The notes under the pieces: generated by a model
Told to the model about the DNA's origin: nothing
Database searches by the model: none
Seen by the model: only the letters and a program-made list of their open reading frames with translations
Part shown: piece after piece, positions 1 through 8,864 of the stretch
Position numbering within the stretch: position 1 is the stretch's first letter
Layout: each line of letters starts with the position of its first letter
Made by a program: the position numbers and the translations under genes
NCBI RefSeq assembly: GCF_004770905.1
Contig: NZ_RQHT01000010.1
Coordinates: 62,001 to 126,000 of the forward strand
Origin: Leptospira bandrabouensis
GTDB lineage: Bacteria; Spirochaetota; Leptospiria; Leptospirales; Leptospiraceae
Length of the DNA: 64,000 nucleotides
Direction of reading: 5' to 3'

Positions 1-2
1 TA

Positions 3-245
3 CGAACCGTCTTTGTAAAAAATGAAATTTGGCAAATTCAAAAATTTGGATTCGGCAAAAAACTGATTAAGTTCAACTTAGAAACTGATGGTGTAGAGTT
101 AGGATACGAACATGGTGGACTTAGTGATTTATTAGGATGGAACCGATTGGTTTGGGGAAAAAATGGAAAAACTCTTTTTGTGACTCCTTATTTTTTCCCT
201 TACAAAAAAAATAAAACCATCGTGAATCGGATTTTAAAACGTTAG
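3..245 (+). CDS. C-terminal fragment of an unidentified protein
   Basis: A reading frame open from the left window edge ends at a TAG 15 bases before the next gene. It encodes about 80 residues, rich in aromatic, glycine and lysine residues (for example LLGWNRLVWG), and ends in KRILKR-like basic residues. No family is recognised from this tail. The same orientation and short gap to the next gene suggest it belongs to the surface-polysaccharide cluster that follows. The start lies outside the window. Confidence 0.55.
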   Translation, partial: RTVFVKNEIWQIQKFGFGKKLIKFNLETDGVELGYEHGGLSDLLGWNRLVWGKNGKTLFVTPYFFPYKKNKTIVNRILKR

Positions 246-260
246 AGTGGAACCAAACTT

Positions 261-1547
261 TTGAAGAAGTTATTCATTCTCCTTTTACTATTATTTCTTT
301 TTTTATTTCATCTTAGGTATCTTTCCCGAGCCTTCGATTGGGATTCTTGTGTTTACGCTCTGAACATTCAAAAAGATAGAATAGAATCTGCCTTTTTTAA
401 TCCACACCATTTAGGATTTGAATCATCAGGATTACTCTATTGGAAAATGCTCCGTTCCATTTATCCAACCACGGATATCATGTTTTTTTTGCGATTGAGG
501 ATCCTTAGTTTTTCTTTATTTTTTTTAGGACTCTTTATTTGGATTTATTATAAGTTATATAAAGATATAGTTTTAGCAGTCATTTTAGCCCTAGTCATTC
601 AAGTGAGCCAAGCTTTTTGGTTCTATAGTTTACACAATGACACACCTCTCATCCATTCTTGTTTGATGGCTCTTTTGTTTTTATTTACAGTTTACTTTTT
701 AAGATCAGGGCTAAAAGCAAAACATTTAGTCATTCTATGGGTGATCCAACTCTTTAGTATCTACTTCCATCAATCGAATGTGATTCATTTCGGAATGGTC
801 CCAATGGCAGTATTTCTTTCACCGAATCGGTCATTGGGAAAAAAACTCAGAATCATATTCATCTATTTAACATGTCTTGGTGTTGCCACTATCCTCTCGT
901 ATTTATTTGTTGGATTCATTATCCTAAAAAGGGGACTTGGCCCCCTTGATGAAAAACATTTTTCTTTTTGGATGTTCTTATATGCTGCCATCAACCGCTG
1001 GGGAACAAGCCTTGGCGAAGAAAAAAACTATGTATTGTATTTCTATCGAGGCATAGGAGATGCGTTTCTTGTATTCCAAAACGTAATTCCAAAGTTTCGA
1101 GTGAACTTTTTTGACTTTCAAAACCCTAAACACCTTCCCTACAATTTAAATCTTTTATTCTGGATTTTTAGTTTGAGTTTGGGAATTTTGAATTTCCGTA
1201 CTATGTGGGTCCGATACAAACAGGAATTATTAATTATGGTGTTTTGGATTCTCCCGTCGATTGGATTTTATACATGGTGGGAAGGATATTTTTTTGAATT
1301 TTGGGTAGGAACTACCATTGCCCTTTGGATCTTAAATTCTTTTACACTTCAATCGTTATCGATCCCTTTGTTTCCAAAATTTTCTAATGCAATTCTCCAT
1401 ACAGTTTACCTGGTCTTATTTCTGTTTTATTTCAGTACCAATTTTACCTTTTCTACCCTTCCCAGATCCATTGGCCCAAAATTTGGATACACAGAAGGTA
1501 TACAAGGACCCGTTGAAAAATTAGCCGAAGAAACAATTTACCGTTAG
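261..1547 (+). CDS. Multi-pass membrane protein, possibly a GT-C-type glycosyltransferase
   Basis: The protein of about 428 residues begins with TTG and is almost entirely hydrophobic, with roughly ten membrane segments from residue 3 onward. Charged loops are short, and a W-W-E-G-Y-F-F-E motif lies near residue 340. This layout resembles polyprenyl-phosphate-dependent (GT-C) glycosyltransferases, but no DxD-type motif can be placed with confidence, so the activity is inferred. It sits 9 bases upstream of an MBOAT acyltransferase, followed by an SGNH protein. A role in building or exporting an envelope glycan that is then acylated is a reasonable guess. The TTG start is chosen because no earlier start exists in frame after the preceding stop; its ribosome site is weak. 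Confidence 0.6.
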   Translation: MKKLFILLLLLFLFLFHLRYLSRAFDWDSCVYALNIQKDRIESAFFNPHHLGFESSGLLYWKMLRSIYPTTDIMFFLRLRILSFSLFFLGLFIWIYYKLYKDIVLAVILALVIQVSQAFWFYSLHNDTPLIHSCLMALLFLFTVYFLRSGLKAKHLVILWVIQLFSIYFHQSNVIHFGMVPMAVFLSPNRSLGKKLRIIFIYLTCLGVATILSYLFVGFIILKRGLGPLDEKHFSFWMFLYAAINRWGTSLGEEKNYVLYFYRGIGDAFLVFQNVIPKFRVNFFDFQNPKHLPYNLNLLFWIFSLSLGILNFRTMWVRYKQELLIMVFWILPSIGFYTWWEGYFFEFWVGTTIALWILNSFTLQSLSIPLFPKFSNAILHTVYLVLFLFYFSTNFTFSTLPRSIGPKFGYTEGIQGPVEKLAEETIYR

Positions 1548-1556
1548 GATAAAAAA

Positions 1557-3053
1557 ATGTTATTTAACTCGTTTGAATTTTTAGTTTTCTTCTTTATCAC
1601 AATCATCGTTGGGAATCTTTTAAAGAACCGTTGGCAAAAACTTTTTTTCCTACTCACTAGCTACTATTTTTACATGGCTTGGCAACCATCGTCTATTTCC
1701 TGTACGGCGATGGCCACCGATGGTTTCAAGTTTTATACAGATAGACTCTATTGTGATTTTAAAATCAATCCCTATGTTTTTATTCTAATTTTCTCAACGA
1801 TCATTGATTACTTTGCTGCAAGACTCATTGAAAAAAAACAAGATGGGGATAGTGCCAGAGGATGGTTACTCGTATTATCTCTTGTAGTCAACATTGGAAC
1901 ACTTGGATTTTTCAAATATACGGACTTTCTACTCGGAGTCATTAACGACATCCATCTTTTAGGTGACTTCCAATTCGCAAAACAAAACATTATCCTTCCC
2001 GTAGGAATTTCTTTTTATACATTCCAATCAATGAGTTATACCATTGATGTATACAATCGAAAAATAGAAGCACGGAAATCCTTTCTGGATTTTGCTTTGT
2101 ATGTTGCTTTCTTTCCACAACTGGTAGCAGGACCCATTGTACGTGCAGAAACATTTTTCCGCGACTTAGATTTTCGTCTCGGTGTGTACAAAGAGAATAT
2201 TGATGCTGCATTCGCATTAATCTTAATCGGATTCACACGAAAAATTGTCTTTGCAGATAACCTGGCTCGTGTGGTTGACTCCACGTTTTCCAATTACCAA
2301 AACTTAAACTCAATTGAAATTTGGACAGGTGCTCTTGCTTTTGGATGGCAGATTTATTTTGACTTCGCAGGTTATACCGACATTGCAATAGGAGTTGCTA
2401 GACTCTTTGGCTTCCAGTTCAATCCAAACTTCAACTTCCCTATGTCTTGCAGAAATATCGCAGATCATTGGTCCAGATGGCATATTTCTTTTTCCACATG
2501 GATTAGAGATTATATCTACATCCCGTTAGGTGGTTCAAGAGTAAGTGTCATTATGTACATTCGTAACATTATGATCACCTGGTTATTTGCTGGATTGTGG
2601 CATGGTGCCGCCTACCACTATGTAGGTTGGGGTCTCTGGCAAGGGACCATGTTACTTTCTCACAAATTTTATGGAGATACCACGCTCGCAAAATACTTAA
2701 ACGGAAAAGGTGGCCGAGTTTATGATTTATTTGCGCGCGTATTTACCATGTTTTGTTTGGCATTTGGTTTTATCATGTTCCGTGCGGAAACAATGGAAAA
2801 AGCAGTCCCTATGATGAAGGCCCTTCTTTTCCTAAATGATTCTGTAGCACCAATTGCAAGATGGAATAACTACCGATTCGGAATTTTGCTTTTGATTTGT
2901 TTTACTGCGAGTTACATTTTTTCCAAAAGACAAATTCCTACTCTTCTGACAGGAAGTTGGCTAAAATATACTACCTTTGTTATTGTAAACGTTTTGTTAC
3001 TATTACTATTTGGAGTTACTGAAAGTCAGAACTTTCTCTACTTTCAATTTTAA
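1557..3053 (+). CDS. MBOAT-family O-acyltransferase (AlgI/DltB-like)
   Basis: This 498-residue membrane-bound O-acyltransferase would carry acyl (usually acetyl) groups across the inner membrane onto an extracytoplasmic glycan. Family hallmarks are visible: VGISFYTFQSMSY near residue 143, an RWHISFSTWIRDYIYIPLGG block near 310-330, and the catalytic histidine in GLWHGAAYHYVGWG near 350. Many membrane segments span the length, and the size is usual for AlgI-like members. It is followed after 2 bases by an SGNH protein, the classic pairing of MBOAT with a DltD/AlgX-like partner. A second MBOAT/SGNH pair lies on the other strand at 22.2-25.2 kb. The polysaccharide substrate cannot be told from sequence. 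Confidence 0.9.
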   Translation: MLFNSFEFLVFFFITIIVGNLLKNRWQKLFFLLTSYYFYMAWQPSSISCTAMATDGFKFYTDRLYCDFKINPYVFILIFSTIIDYFAARLIEKKQDGDSARGWLLVLSLVVNIGTLGFFKYTDFLLGVINDIHLLGDFQFAKQNIILPVGISFYTFQSMSYTIDVYNRKIEARKSFLDFALYVAFFPQLVAGPIVRAETFFRDLDFRLGVYKENIDAAFALILIGFTRKIVFADNLARVVDSTFSNYQNLNSIEIWTGALAFGWQIYFDFAGYTDIAIGVARLFGFQFNPNFNFPMSCRNIADHWSRWHISFSTWIRDYIYIPLGGSRVSVIMYIRNIMITWLFAGLWHGAAYHYVGWGLWQGTMLLSHKFYGDTTLAKYLNGKGGRVYDLFARVFTMFCLAFGFIMFRAETMEKAVPMMKALLFLNDSVAPIARWNNYRFGILLLICFTASYIFSKRQIPTLLTGSWLKYTTFVIVNVLLLLLFGVTESQNFLYFQF

Positions 3054-3055
3054 TT

Positions 3056-4201
3056 ATGAGCTTACATAAAGAAACCATCTCATTTCTGACTGATAAAAAA
3101 TTAGTCACTGCCATCATCTTTTTGTTAACGCTGGAATGTTTACTGCAATTTGGTTTGTACAAACCATATCTAAAGAAAAATTCCTATGCATCCAATATCA
3201 ACCGAGTCACAGAACATGTGGTTTCCAAACGAGATGTTTTGGATCCAGATATTTTGATCGTTGGTACATCTGTGGCCTTCGAAGGTATTAGCATTCGCCT
3301 CCTTAACGAAGAACTACAAAAAACTGGATGGAAAACTCAATCGATTGCTGTTCGCGGTTCAGAACTTGTAGTACAACATCGGATTTTAGAAGAATACTTA
3401 GATAAATTCCCTAACGTAAAAATCATCCTCCATGTGATGGAACCTGGTATGCCTTGGGTCGATCGGAAGTATGTAGTAGATCCGACACTGGCAATGTTAT
3501 CAGAACTTGGAAACTTCAAAGCAATTCCGACTGTCCTCGATTTCGAATACAATCTAGAATTTTCAAACTATCTTTATTTGATTTTTAAATCCGTGGCCTA
3601 TCGTAAAGATTTGTCTGATTTGGTGATTAACTTTAATGAAAGACTAAAAGCCATTTCCCGAAAAAACAAAAACCCAAATTTGAATCCTTGGGATTATGAA
3701 AACGATCATCCAGAGTCCATTGATGAATACCACCTGACAAGTGTAGATGATTGCCTAAATCGATTGGCCTTACACCTTCCCTTAGAGATCCCCAAAGCAT
3801 CAAATCCAGATCACAGACGAATGTTGTTTGAAACATGTGGCATTGCCAGTGTAGTTCCTCAAGATTCCAATGCAACTGAAGATACAGAAAGATACTTTAG
3901 GCGATTAAAAAAAATGTATAACTTTATTGGGGAACGTAAAATACATATTATCAATGTCTTTGCACCTTATTCTGATGTAATTCGAAAAGTCAATAACGAA
4001 GGAAGAATGAAAGTTTGGCATGAGGGATTATCAAATGCATTAACTCCATTCCAACCACTTGATGAAATGGATCTTCAAGATTCTCTTGGAGATTCCAATG
4101 GAAAATACTGTTTTGATTTAATTCATTTAAATGAAGCAGGGATGAAAGAATTCACAAAAATTTTAGCCAAAGATTTGGAGAAAAAACTTGGGAAACGATG
4201 A
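3056..4201 (+). CDS. SGNH-like partner of MBOAT acyltransferase
   Basis: This 381-residue protein has one N-terminal membrane segment (residues about 15-35) and a predicted extracytoplasmic domain. Block I reads DILIVGTSVAFEG, with serine in the nucleophile position, and a C-terminal DLIHLNEAGM supplies the Asp-x-x-His block V, so an SGNH hydrolase/acyltransferase fold is likely. Proteins of this kind (DltD, AlgJ/AlgX, PatB) take the acyl group from the MBOAT protein and place it on the sugar. The gene starts 2 bases after the MBOAT stop, so the two are almost certainly co-translated. Its end overlaps the start of the MazG gene by 14 bases. Confidence 0.8.
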   Translation: MSLHKETISFLTDKKLVTAIIFLLTLECLLQFGLYKPYLKKNSYASNINRVTEHVVSKRDVLDPDILIVGTSVAFEGISIRLLNEELQKTGWKTQSIAVRGSELVVQHRILEEYLDKFPNVKIILHVMEPGMPWVDRKYVVDPTLAMLSELGNFKAIPTVLDFEYNLEFSNYLYLIFKSVAYRKDLSDLVINFNERLKAISRKNKNPNLNPWDYENDHPESIDEYHLTSVDDCLNRLALHLPLEIPKASNPDHRRMLFETCGIASVVPQDSNATEDTERYFRRLKKMYNFIGERKIHIINVFAPYSDVIRKVNNEGRMKVWHEGLSNALTPFQPLDEMDLQDSLGDSNGKYCFDLIHLNEAGMKEFTKILAKDLEKKLGKR

Positions 4202-4526
4202 TACCACTCTGAATCAATTGCAATCGGAAGTAGACGATTGGATTCAAAATATAGGAGTCAGATATTTTTCAGAGCTCACCAATCTTGCCATTCTCATGGA
4301 AGAAGTCGGCGAACTGTCGAGGCTAATGGCAAGAAAGTATGGAGACCAATCATTCAAATCAGGAGAATCAGAAGATAACATACCAAACGAAATTGGTGAT
4401 ATTTTATTTGTACTGACTTGTTTAGCTAACCAGATGGGAATTTCCCTTCAAGATGCCATTCGTGCAACGATTAAAAAAAATACAAAACGAGATATAGACC
4501 GCCACAAAAACAATCCTAAACTATAA
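4188..4526 (+). CDS. MazG-like nucleotide pyrophosphohydrolase
   Basis: This 112-residue all-helical protein has the metal-binding signature of the MazG / all-alpha NTP pyrophosphatase family: MEEVGELSRLMARKYGD (E-E-x-x-E) followed by NEIGDILFVLTCLANQMG (E-x-x-D). It probably hydrolyses (d)NTPs to monophosphates, acting in house-cleaning. The single-domain size matches the short YpjD/MazG type rather than the two-domain E. coli enzyme. The only in-frame start giving the full domain is TTG, 14 bases inside the SGNH gene; the ATG at 4198 is out of frame. It is probably the last gene of the plus-strand cluster, with a convergent neighbour 19 bases downstream. Confidence 0.85.
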   Translation: MGNDDTTLNQLQSEVDDWIQNIGVRYFSELTNLAILMEEVGELSRLMARKYGDQSFKSGESEDNIPNEIGDILFVLTCLANQMGISLQDAIRATIKKNTKRDIDRHKNNPKL

Positions 4527-4545
4527 CTATCTTTGCTATACTCTA

Positions 4546-5250
4546 TCATTGAACAAAAATTCCCGCTTCTCTACGAATGGCGTTCCAATACGCTGAGAGG
4601 TGAGCTGGATGGGAATTCATATCCGAAATACAATAATCAAACTTAGTACGAAAAATAGGATTGGCCTCTAATTCATTCTCATACTTGGAATAATCTAGGT
4701 ACATTTCTTGAAAAAAACGTTTTTGACCTTCAAAATCATAATCTTCTCGAAAAAACATATAGGCATGAGCCAAGTCATGAAGCAAATGTTCAAAGGCATC
4801 ACGTTTGCCTTCGACCAAACTCCCTTCGATCGCATGTGTCCAACTGATAGTAGAATATCGATAACCATTACTTTGTGATTCCAACATTTCTAATGAGCTA
4901 GGATTGTAATCGATGAGTCGAATGTCCCATTCACCTATATGCCACTTCCATAGTGCAAAACGTACGGTATCAGGCATTCCATAAAACCGAACTACTTCTA
5001 AAAATTCTTGGGACTGGTTCCTGTGAGGAAGTGGTTTCCCCATCCTAAGGAAAGGATGTTTTTTTACACGTCTCTCTAAATACAACAATACTATTTGGAA
5101 GGTAAGTTGGCTGTCGGATATTTGACCAGTTTCCCAATCCTTTTTTAGCGAAGTTAAAAACGGACGAAGAATCTCTGCTTCTTCTTTTAATTCTAATTCA
5201 GGAATACAAATTTTTTTAAATGAGCCATAAATGAGACCGTTATCGTGAGG
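4546..5250 (-). CDS. Hypothetical protein at the end of the kelch operon
   Basis: No family is recognised. The frame stays open up to a GTG at 5319, which would overlap the upstream kelch gene by 59 bases. The ATG at 5250 (protein begins MPHDNGLIYG) lies 10 bases after that gene's stop and is the likelier start, giving about 234 residues. There is no signal peptide, so the product is probably cytoplasmic. A histidine-rich stretch, FEHLLHDLAHAYMFF, suggests a possible metal site, and a WKWHIGEWDIRLIDY region is rich in tryptophan. It is the last gene of the minus-strand caspase/kelch run and may be part of that system or a passenger. Confidence 0.65.
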   Translation of the reverse strand, partial: PHDNGLIYGSFKKICIPELELKEEAEILRPFLTSLKKDWETGQISDSQLTFQIVLLYLERRVKKHPFLRMGKPLPHRNQSQEFLEVVRFYGMPDTVRFALWKWHIGEWDIRLIDYNPSSLEMLESQSNGYRYSTISWTHAIEGSLVEGKRDAFEHLLHDLAHAYMFFREDYDFEGQKRFFQEMYLDYSKYENELEANPIFRTKFDYCISDMNSHPAHLSAYWNAIRREAGIFVQ

Positions 5251-5260
5251 CATAAAAAAA

Positions 5261-7021
5261 CTAATTAGATAACCCGTAATACTCTGTTTCCAAATGGAAA
5301 GCTCCTCCAATTTCTCCACCTAGAAAAAACAAAGTACCATCAGAAAATTTCACACCACTATGTTTTGTTATGCTGTACTTTGCCATTCCCATGTTGAAAA
5401 AATTATTACTTTTTCCATAATCAAGTTTTTCCATTACACGACTTGGTTCACTCGTATTGTATTTATATCCACCACCATAAAAAAGAATTCCACCGTCTGG
5501 TAGTTCCTGCGCAAAACTCCATTCTCGCCTAAACTGCGAGTTAGCAACCGTAAGTATCTGATTTCGAGTTAGATCATATAACATGGTAGAATTATTGGAA
5601 TTAGATAACTGCGCTCCATAAATGAGCACGTTCCCGTCAGTTAATTTCATACATTTTAAGGCACCAACTGGTACTGGTAAGGTGGGTCCCCATGAAAATG
5701 TCTGAGTATCTGGATCAAAAAATTCCGTGGTATCTTTAGGTGCAAAAATTCCATTTGTTCCACCAATGATAAATACTCGACCATCATCAAGCAATACAGA
5801 ACATGAAAATGATCTAGGCACTTTCATTCGATTGGGCACTTCAGTAAAAATTCCGGTAGATGGATCATAAATCTCAGCAGTGTTTAAAGTTATAAATACA
5901 TCAGTTGTCATAGGATCAAAATCATACTCGCTAATTCCACCTAACACAATCACTCGGCCATCCTTAAGTTTCACTATGTTATGCAAATGCCTGCGTCCAT
6001 TCATATTCCCTGTCGGTGTGAAGGCGGTTGTTTCTGTATCAAAAATATAACTCGAAGTAATGGCATACGGACTAGGTGCTTGCGTTCCTCCTGTAATTAG
6101 AAGATTCTTTCCATCTAACATCACACCACGTTCACCTCTAGAAATATAGGGCAAACTAGGATTTGTGAGAACAAAACTAGAAGCACCTTTTCTCAATATT
6201 TCCGCACTAGAAGTAAAACCATAGATAGCAATCACATCACCATTGGCATTTTGGAAAGCATCAAATTCCGACCGGGCATGGTGTAAATTTGGTCCTTGGA
6301 CCAATCCAATCAATTGGATCGTTAAAGAATTGGATACCTCATTGCCAGCATTATCCTGTGAATTGTAAAAATGCATCGTAAGCGAACCAGGACTATTGGA
6401 AGAAAAATTGACCTCGAAGTAAACACGGTATGTGGTTTCATTCACTTTTTGTACTGAACGGAGAATCACCTCGGAAGCAAGTGATCCACTTAAGATGGGA
6501 GGATTAAAAACTGCCAATGGTTCAGATGTTGTAAAATCCCAATAGTGGGACGAAAAAAAAGTATAATCGGTAATCGGAATATAACCAACTAAATTTATAC
6601 TTGGGATTTGTGTATCAATGATGATCGGAAGTATATCATCAATAAGGGTTTCACCAGAGTTAGATACCACTCCCAATAAATTCAGTTCATACTTCCCGTC
6701 AGCGGTTATTGGATCAAACTTAACCAACAATCGATCCTTATCAATTTTTGAAAAACTCACATTCGAAAAAACTTTTTGATTAGACTCTGCAAGAAAATTT
6801 GCATCGATATTTGCAAGATCTCTGTTACATTGCAGTAAAACTTGGTCCACTGTTCCAAGAAATTTTTGATTTGATTGATTTACACAACGGAAAGGTGCCT
6901 TTTCGAAAAAGGTACTGAGGAATAGAACACCACTTGATTTTTGATCAAAAGGATTTCCATATTTTTCGGGAATGATACATCCGATAGCAAAAAACAAAAT
7001 AGGAAAAATCAATTTATTCAA
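5261..7021 (-). CDS. Kelch-repeat lipoprotein (third paralogue)
   Basis: This 586-residue predicted lipoprotein has a hydrophobic leader ending in a relaxed spirochaetal lipobox (FFAIGC, Cys15). An N-terminal Ig-like half (residues about 60-245) precedes a C-terminal beta-propeller. Propeller blades are marked by repeated DGRVIVLGG, DGRVFIIGG, DGNVLIYG, DGGILFYGG and DGTLFFLGG strands, about six in all. A short N-P-F-D motif after the lipobox is shared with both upstream paralogues (N-L-F-D, N-I-F-D). The start is TTG, overlapping the previous gene by 8 bases, which implies translational coupling. It is probably displayed on the outer membrane as a protein- or glycan-binding propeller; the ligand is unknown. 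Confidence 0.85.
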   Translation of the reverse strand: MNKLIFPILFFAIGCIIPEKYGNPFDQKSSGVLFLSTFFEKAPFRCVNQSNQKFLGTVDQVLLQCNRDLANIDANFLAESNQKVFSNVSFSKIDKDRLLVKFDPITADGKYELNLLGVVSNSGETLIDDILPIIIDTQIPSINLVGYIPITDYTFFSSHYWDFTTSEPLAVFNPPILSGSLASEVILRSVQKVNETTYRVYFEVNFSSNSPGSLTMHFYNSQDNAGNEVSNSLTIQLIGLVQGPNLHHARSEFDAFQNANGDVIAIYGFTSSAEILRKGASSFVLTNPSLPYISRGERGVMLDGKNLLITGGTQAPSPYAITSSYIFDTETTAFTPTGNMNGRRHLHNIVKLKDGRVIVLGGISEYDFDPMTTDVFITLNTAEIYDPSTGIFTEVPNRMKVPRSFSCSVLLDDGRVFIIGGTNGIFAPKDTTEFFDPDTQTFSWGPTLPVPVGALKCMKLTDGNVLIYGAQLSNSNNSTMLYDLTRNQILTVANSQFRREWSFAQELPDGGILFYGGGYKYNTSEPSRVMEKLDYGKSNNFFNMGMAKYSITKHSGVKFSDGTLFFLGGEIGGAFHLETEYYGLSN

Positions 7022-8864
7022 AACTGTATTCCTCCGTATTTCCTAAGATATCACCAACCCTACCTCCGATGATCATACCGCCACCAACTGAATTGTAACG
7101 AATATTACAACCATCCCAACGTGCATTTAAAGAACGACTGGTCATATAAAATCTGTAATTCGATTCAGACCATGATTCCGTTTCTTGTATCGAATCAAAT
7201 GTGGAACCATTGACTGTACGATATTCTAAACCTCCAGCGACAATGATTTGATCCTTTCCATAAGGAAAAACAAAAGAAGAACCATACTCTCTTCCGAATA
7301 ATAAATTTTTATGATCTCTGATTGTATCCGTAATGGGATTATAAATTTGTGCACGTAACACCGGTTGCGCGTTATCAAACCTAGAATTTATACCTCCAAA
7401 AATTAGAATCTCACCATTTTTTAATCCATAAACAAAATGGTTAAATCTTTTGTATAACTTTGCCGTGGACTTTGAGAGAGTTTTTGTATTGATATCATAA
7501 ATCTCGATTGATTCCAACGCATTCGGAGTAAAATCATTTGACAATGGACCAAATACATCAGATCGTTCTCCCCCAAAGATAATTACCTTACCTGCTTCCT
7601 TAGAAAAAATCTGTGTATGTTTACCTCGAGAATCACTTAGGTTTCCAATAAATTCTACAGTCATTGAAGCAGGATTTTCTGTGATATGAACTAGTTCAAC
7701 AGATCCAACCGATTGAATTGGTTTATAGGGACTCATTCCTCCGACTACAAGAACATCGCCATTTGGAAGCACTGTCATTTTATGAAACAAACGCGGGACA
7801 GATAACTCTGGCCCCTCAGTCCAAGTATTCGTAATAGGATCATAAACCTCAGTTGAAGTTAATCCATCGTTGGATGTTCCATTTTTATCACCTAAACCTG
7901 CCGCGACAAAAATTCTACCATCAAGGAGTTTAACAGCATCAAATTCTTGGCGACGATATACCATGTCGGGAGCTTGTACGAAATTTTTGGCAACAGAATC
8001 ATAAAATTCTGCATGATTTAATGCTCCATTTCCATAGAACATAAAATCCTTTTTTGCTTTCCCGCCGAGAACCATACGGCGACCATCATCTAACTCAACG
8101 CCAACACAGGATCTTCTTGGCACATTTAAGTTTGGCCCACTTTTAAAAGCATAAACATTAATAGGCAACATCAATGTCCCTTGTGAATTTGAGGCTTTAT
8201 CTTGAATGTCCACAAAAGAAATTGTTAAAATACCGCCATTTGAATTTGGATTTCCAGCAAATAACAAACGTATGTTGCGCGGAGAAGCGATGACATCAGA
8301 AACAACAAGAGTATTTTTTGCAGTCCCTGAGAGCGAAACTTGAGACAAATTTCCGTCCCAAACAATATCTTCATTCGAAACTATATCCAAAAACCCAGAT
8401 TTTAGTTCAGAAATATCGATTCCATTTCCCGTACGTAGTTCTAGGATAGGGGGCTCTGAATCGATTTCGAAGTCAAAACTCTCTGGATTCACAAGCAACG
8501 ATTCGTTTGAATAATAATCCTTAAGATTGATACGGAACTTACCTGACGTAACGGAAGGATTCATTCGAATCTCATATAAAAACTTACTGCGAGGAATAAT
8601 TTTCAAAATAGGATCATCACTGATTCCAGATATAGGCAACTTCAGACCTTCAGTCTTTGTCGTGAAATCATGGTTAGTGGATACATACATAACTCCACCT
8701 GGCTGCACCCGATTGGTAGAAAATTCCATAGTCACTACTGATTCCGAACCCAAAAGAAGGAGTCCTAAACTGACAGGAGAATTCGGATCAAATAAATTTT
8801 TACCTGTCCCTATTTTGCAAGATATGAGTAAAGCGATTAGAAAAAAAAATTTAGTCTTTACCAT
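7014..8864 (-). CDS. Kelch-repeat lipoprotein (second paralogue)
   Basis: The largest of the three paralogues, at 616 residues. The leader ends at a lipobox-like ALLISC (Cys16), followed by N-L-F-D-P. An Ig-like N-terminal region (about residues 40-245) precedes a propeller with blade strands such as DGRIFVAAGLG, NGDVLVVGG, AGKVIIFGG, NGEILIFGG and DQIIVAGG. These are galactose-oxidase/kelch-type repeats. It starts at ATG, overlaps the first paralogue by 14 bases and overlaps the third by 8. Order and domain layout suggest tandem duplication of an ancestral lipoprotein, now well diverged. Surface or periplasmic location is inferred from the lipobox; enzymatic activity is not evident. Confidence 0.85.
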   Translation of the reverse strand: MVKTKFFFLIALLISCKIGTGKNLFDPNSPVSLGLLLLGSESVVTMEFSTNRVQPGGVMYVSTNHDFTTKTEGLKLPISGISDDPILKIIPRSKFLYEIRMNPSVTSGKFRINLKDYYSNESLLVNPESFDFEIDSEPPILELRTGNGIDISELKSGFLDIVSNEDIVWDGNLSQVSLSGTAKNTLVVSDVIASPRNIRLLFAGNPNSNGGILTISFVDIQDKASNSQGTLMLPINVYAFKSGPNLNVPRRSCVGVELDDGRRMVLGGKAKKDFMFYGNGALNHAEFYDSVAKNFVQAPDMVYRRQEFDAVKLLDGRIFVAAGLGDKNGTSNDGLTSTEVYDPITNTWTEGPELSVPRLFHKMTVLPNGDVLVVGGMSPYKPIQSVGSVELVHITENPASMTVEFIGNLSDSRGKHTQIFSKEAGKVIIFGGERSDVFGPLSNDFTPNALESIEIYDINTKTLSKSTAKLYKRFNHFVYGLKNGEILIFGGINSRFDNAQPVLRAQIYNPITDTIRDHKNLLFGREYGSSFVFPYGKDQIIVAGGLEYRTVNGSTFDSIQETESWSESNYRFYMTSRSLNARWDGCNIRYNSVGGGMIIGGRVGDILGNTEEYSFE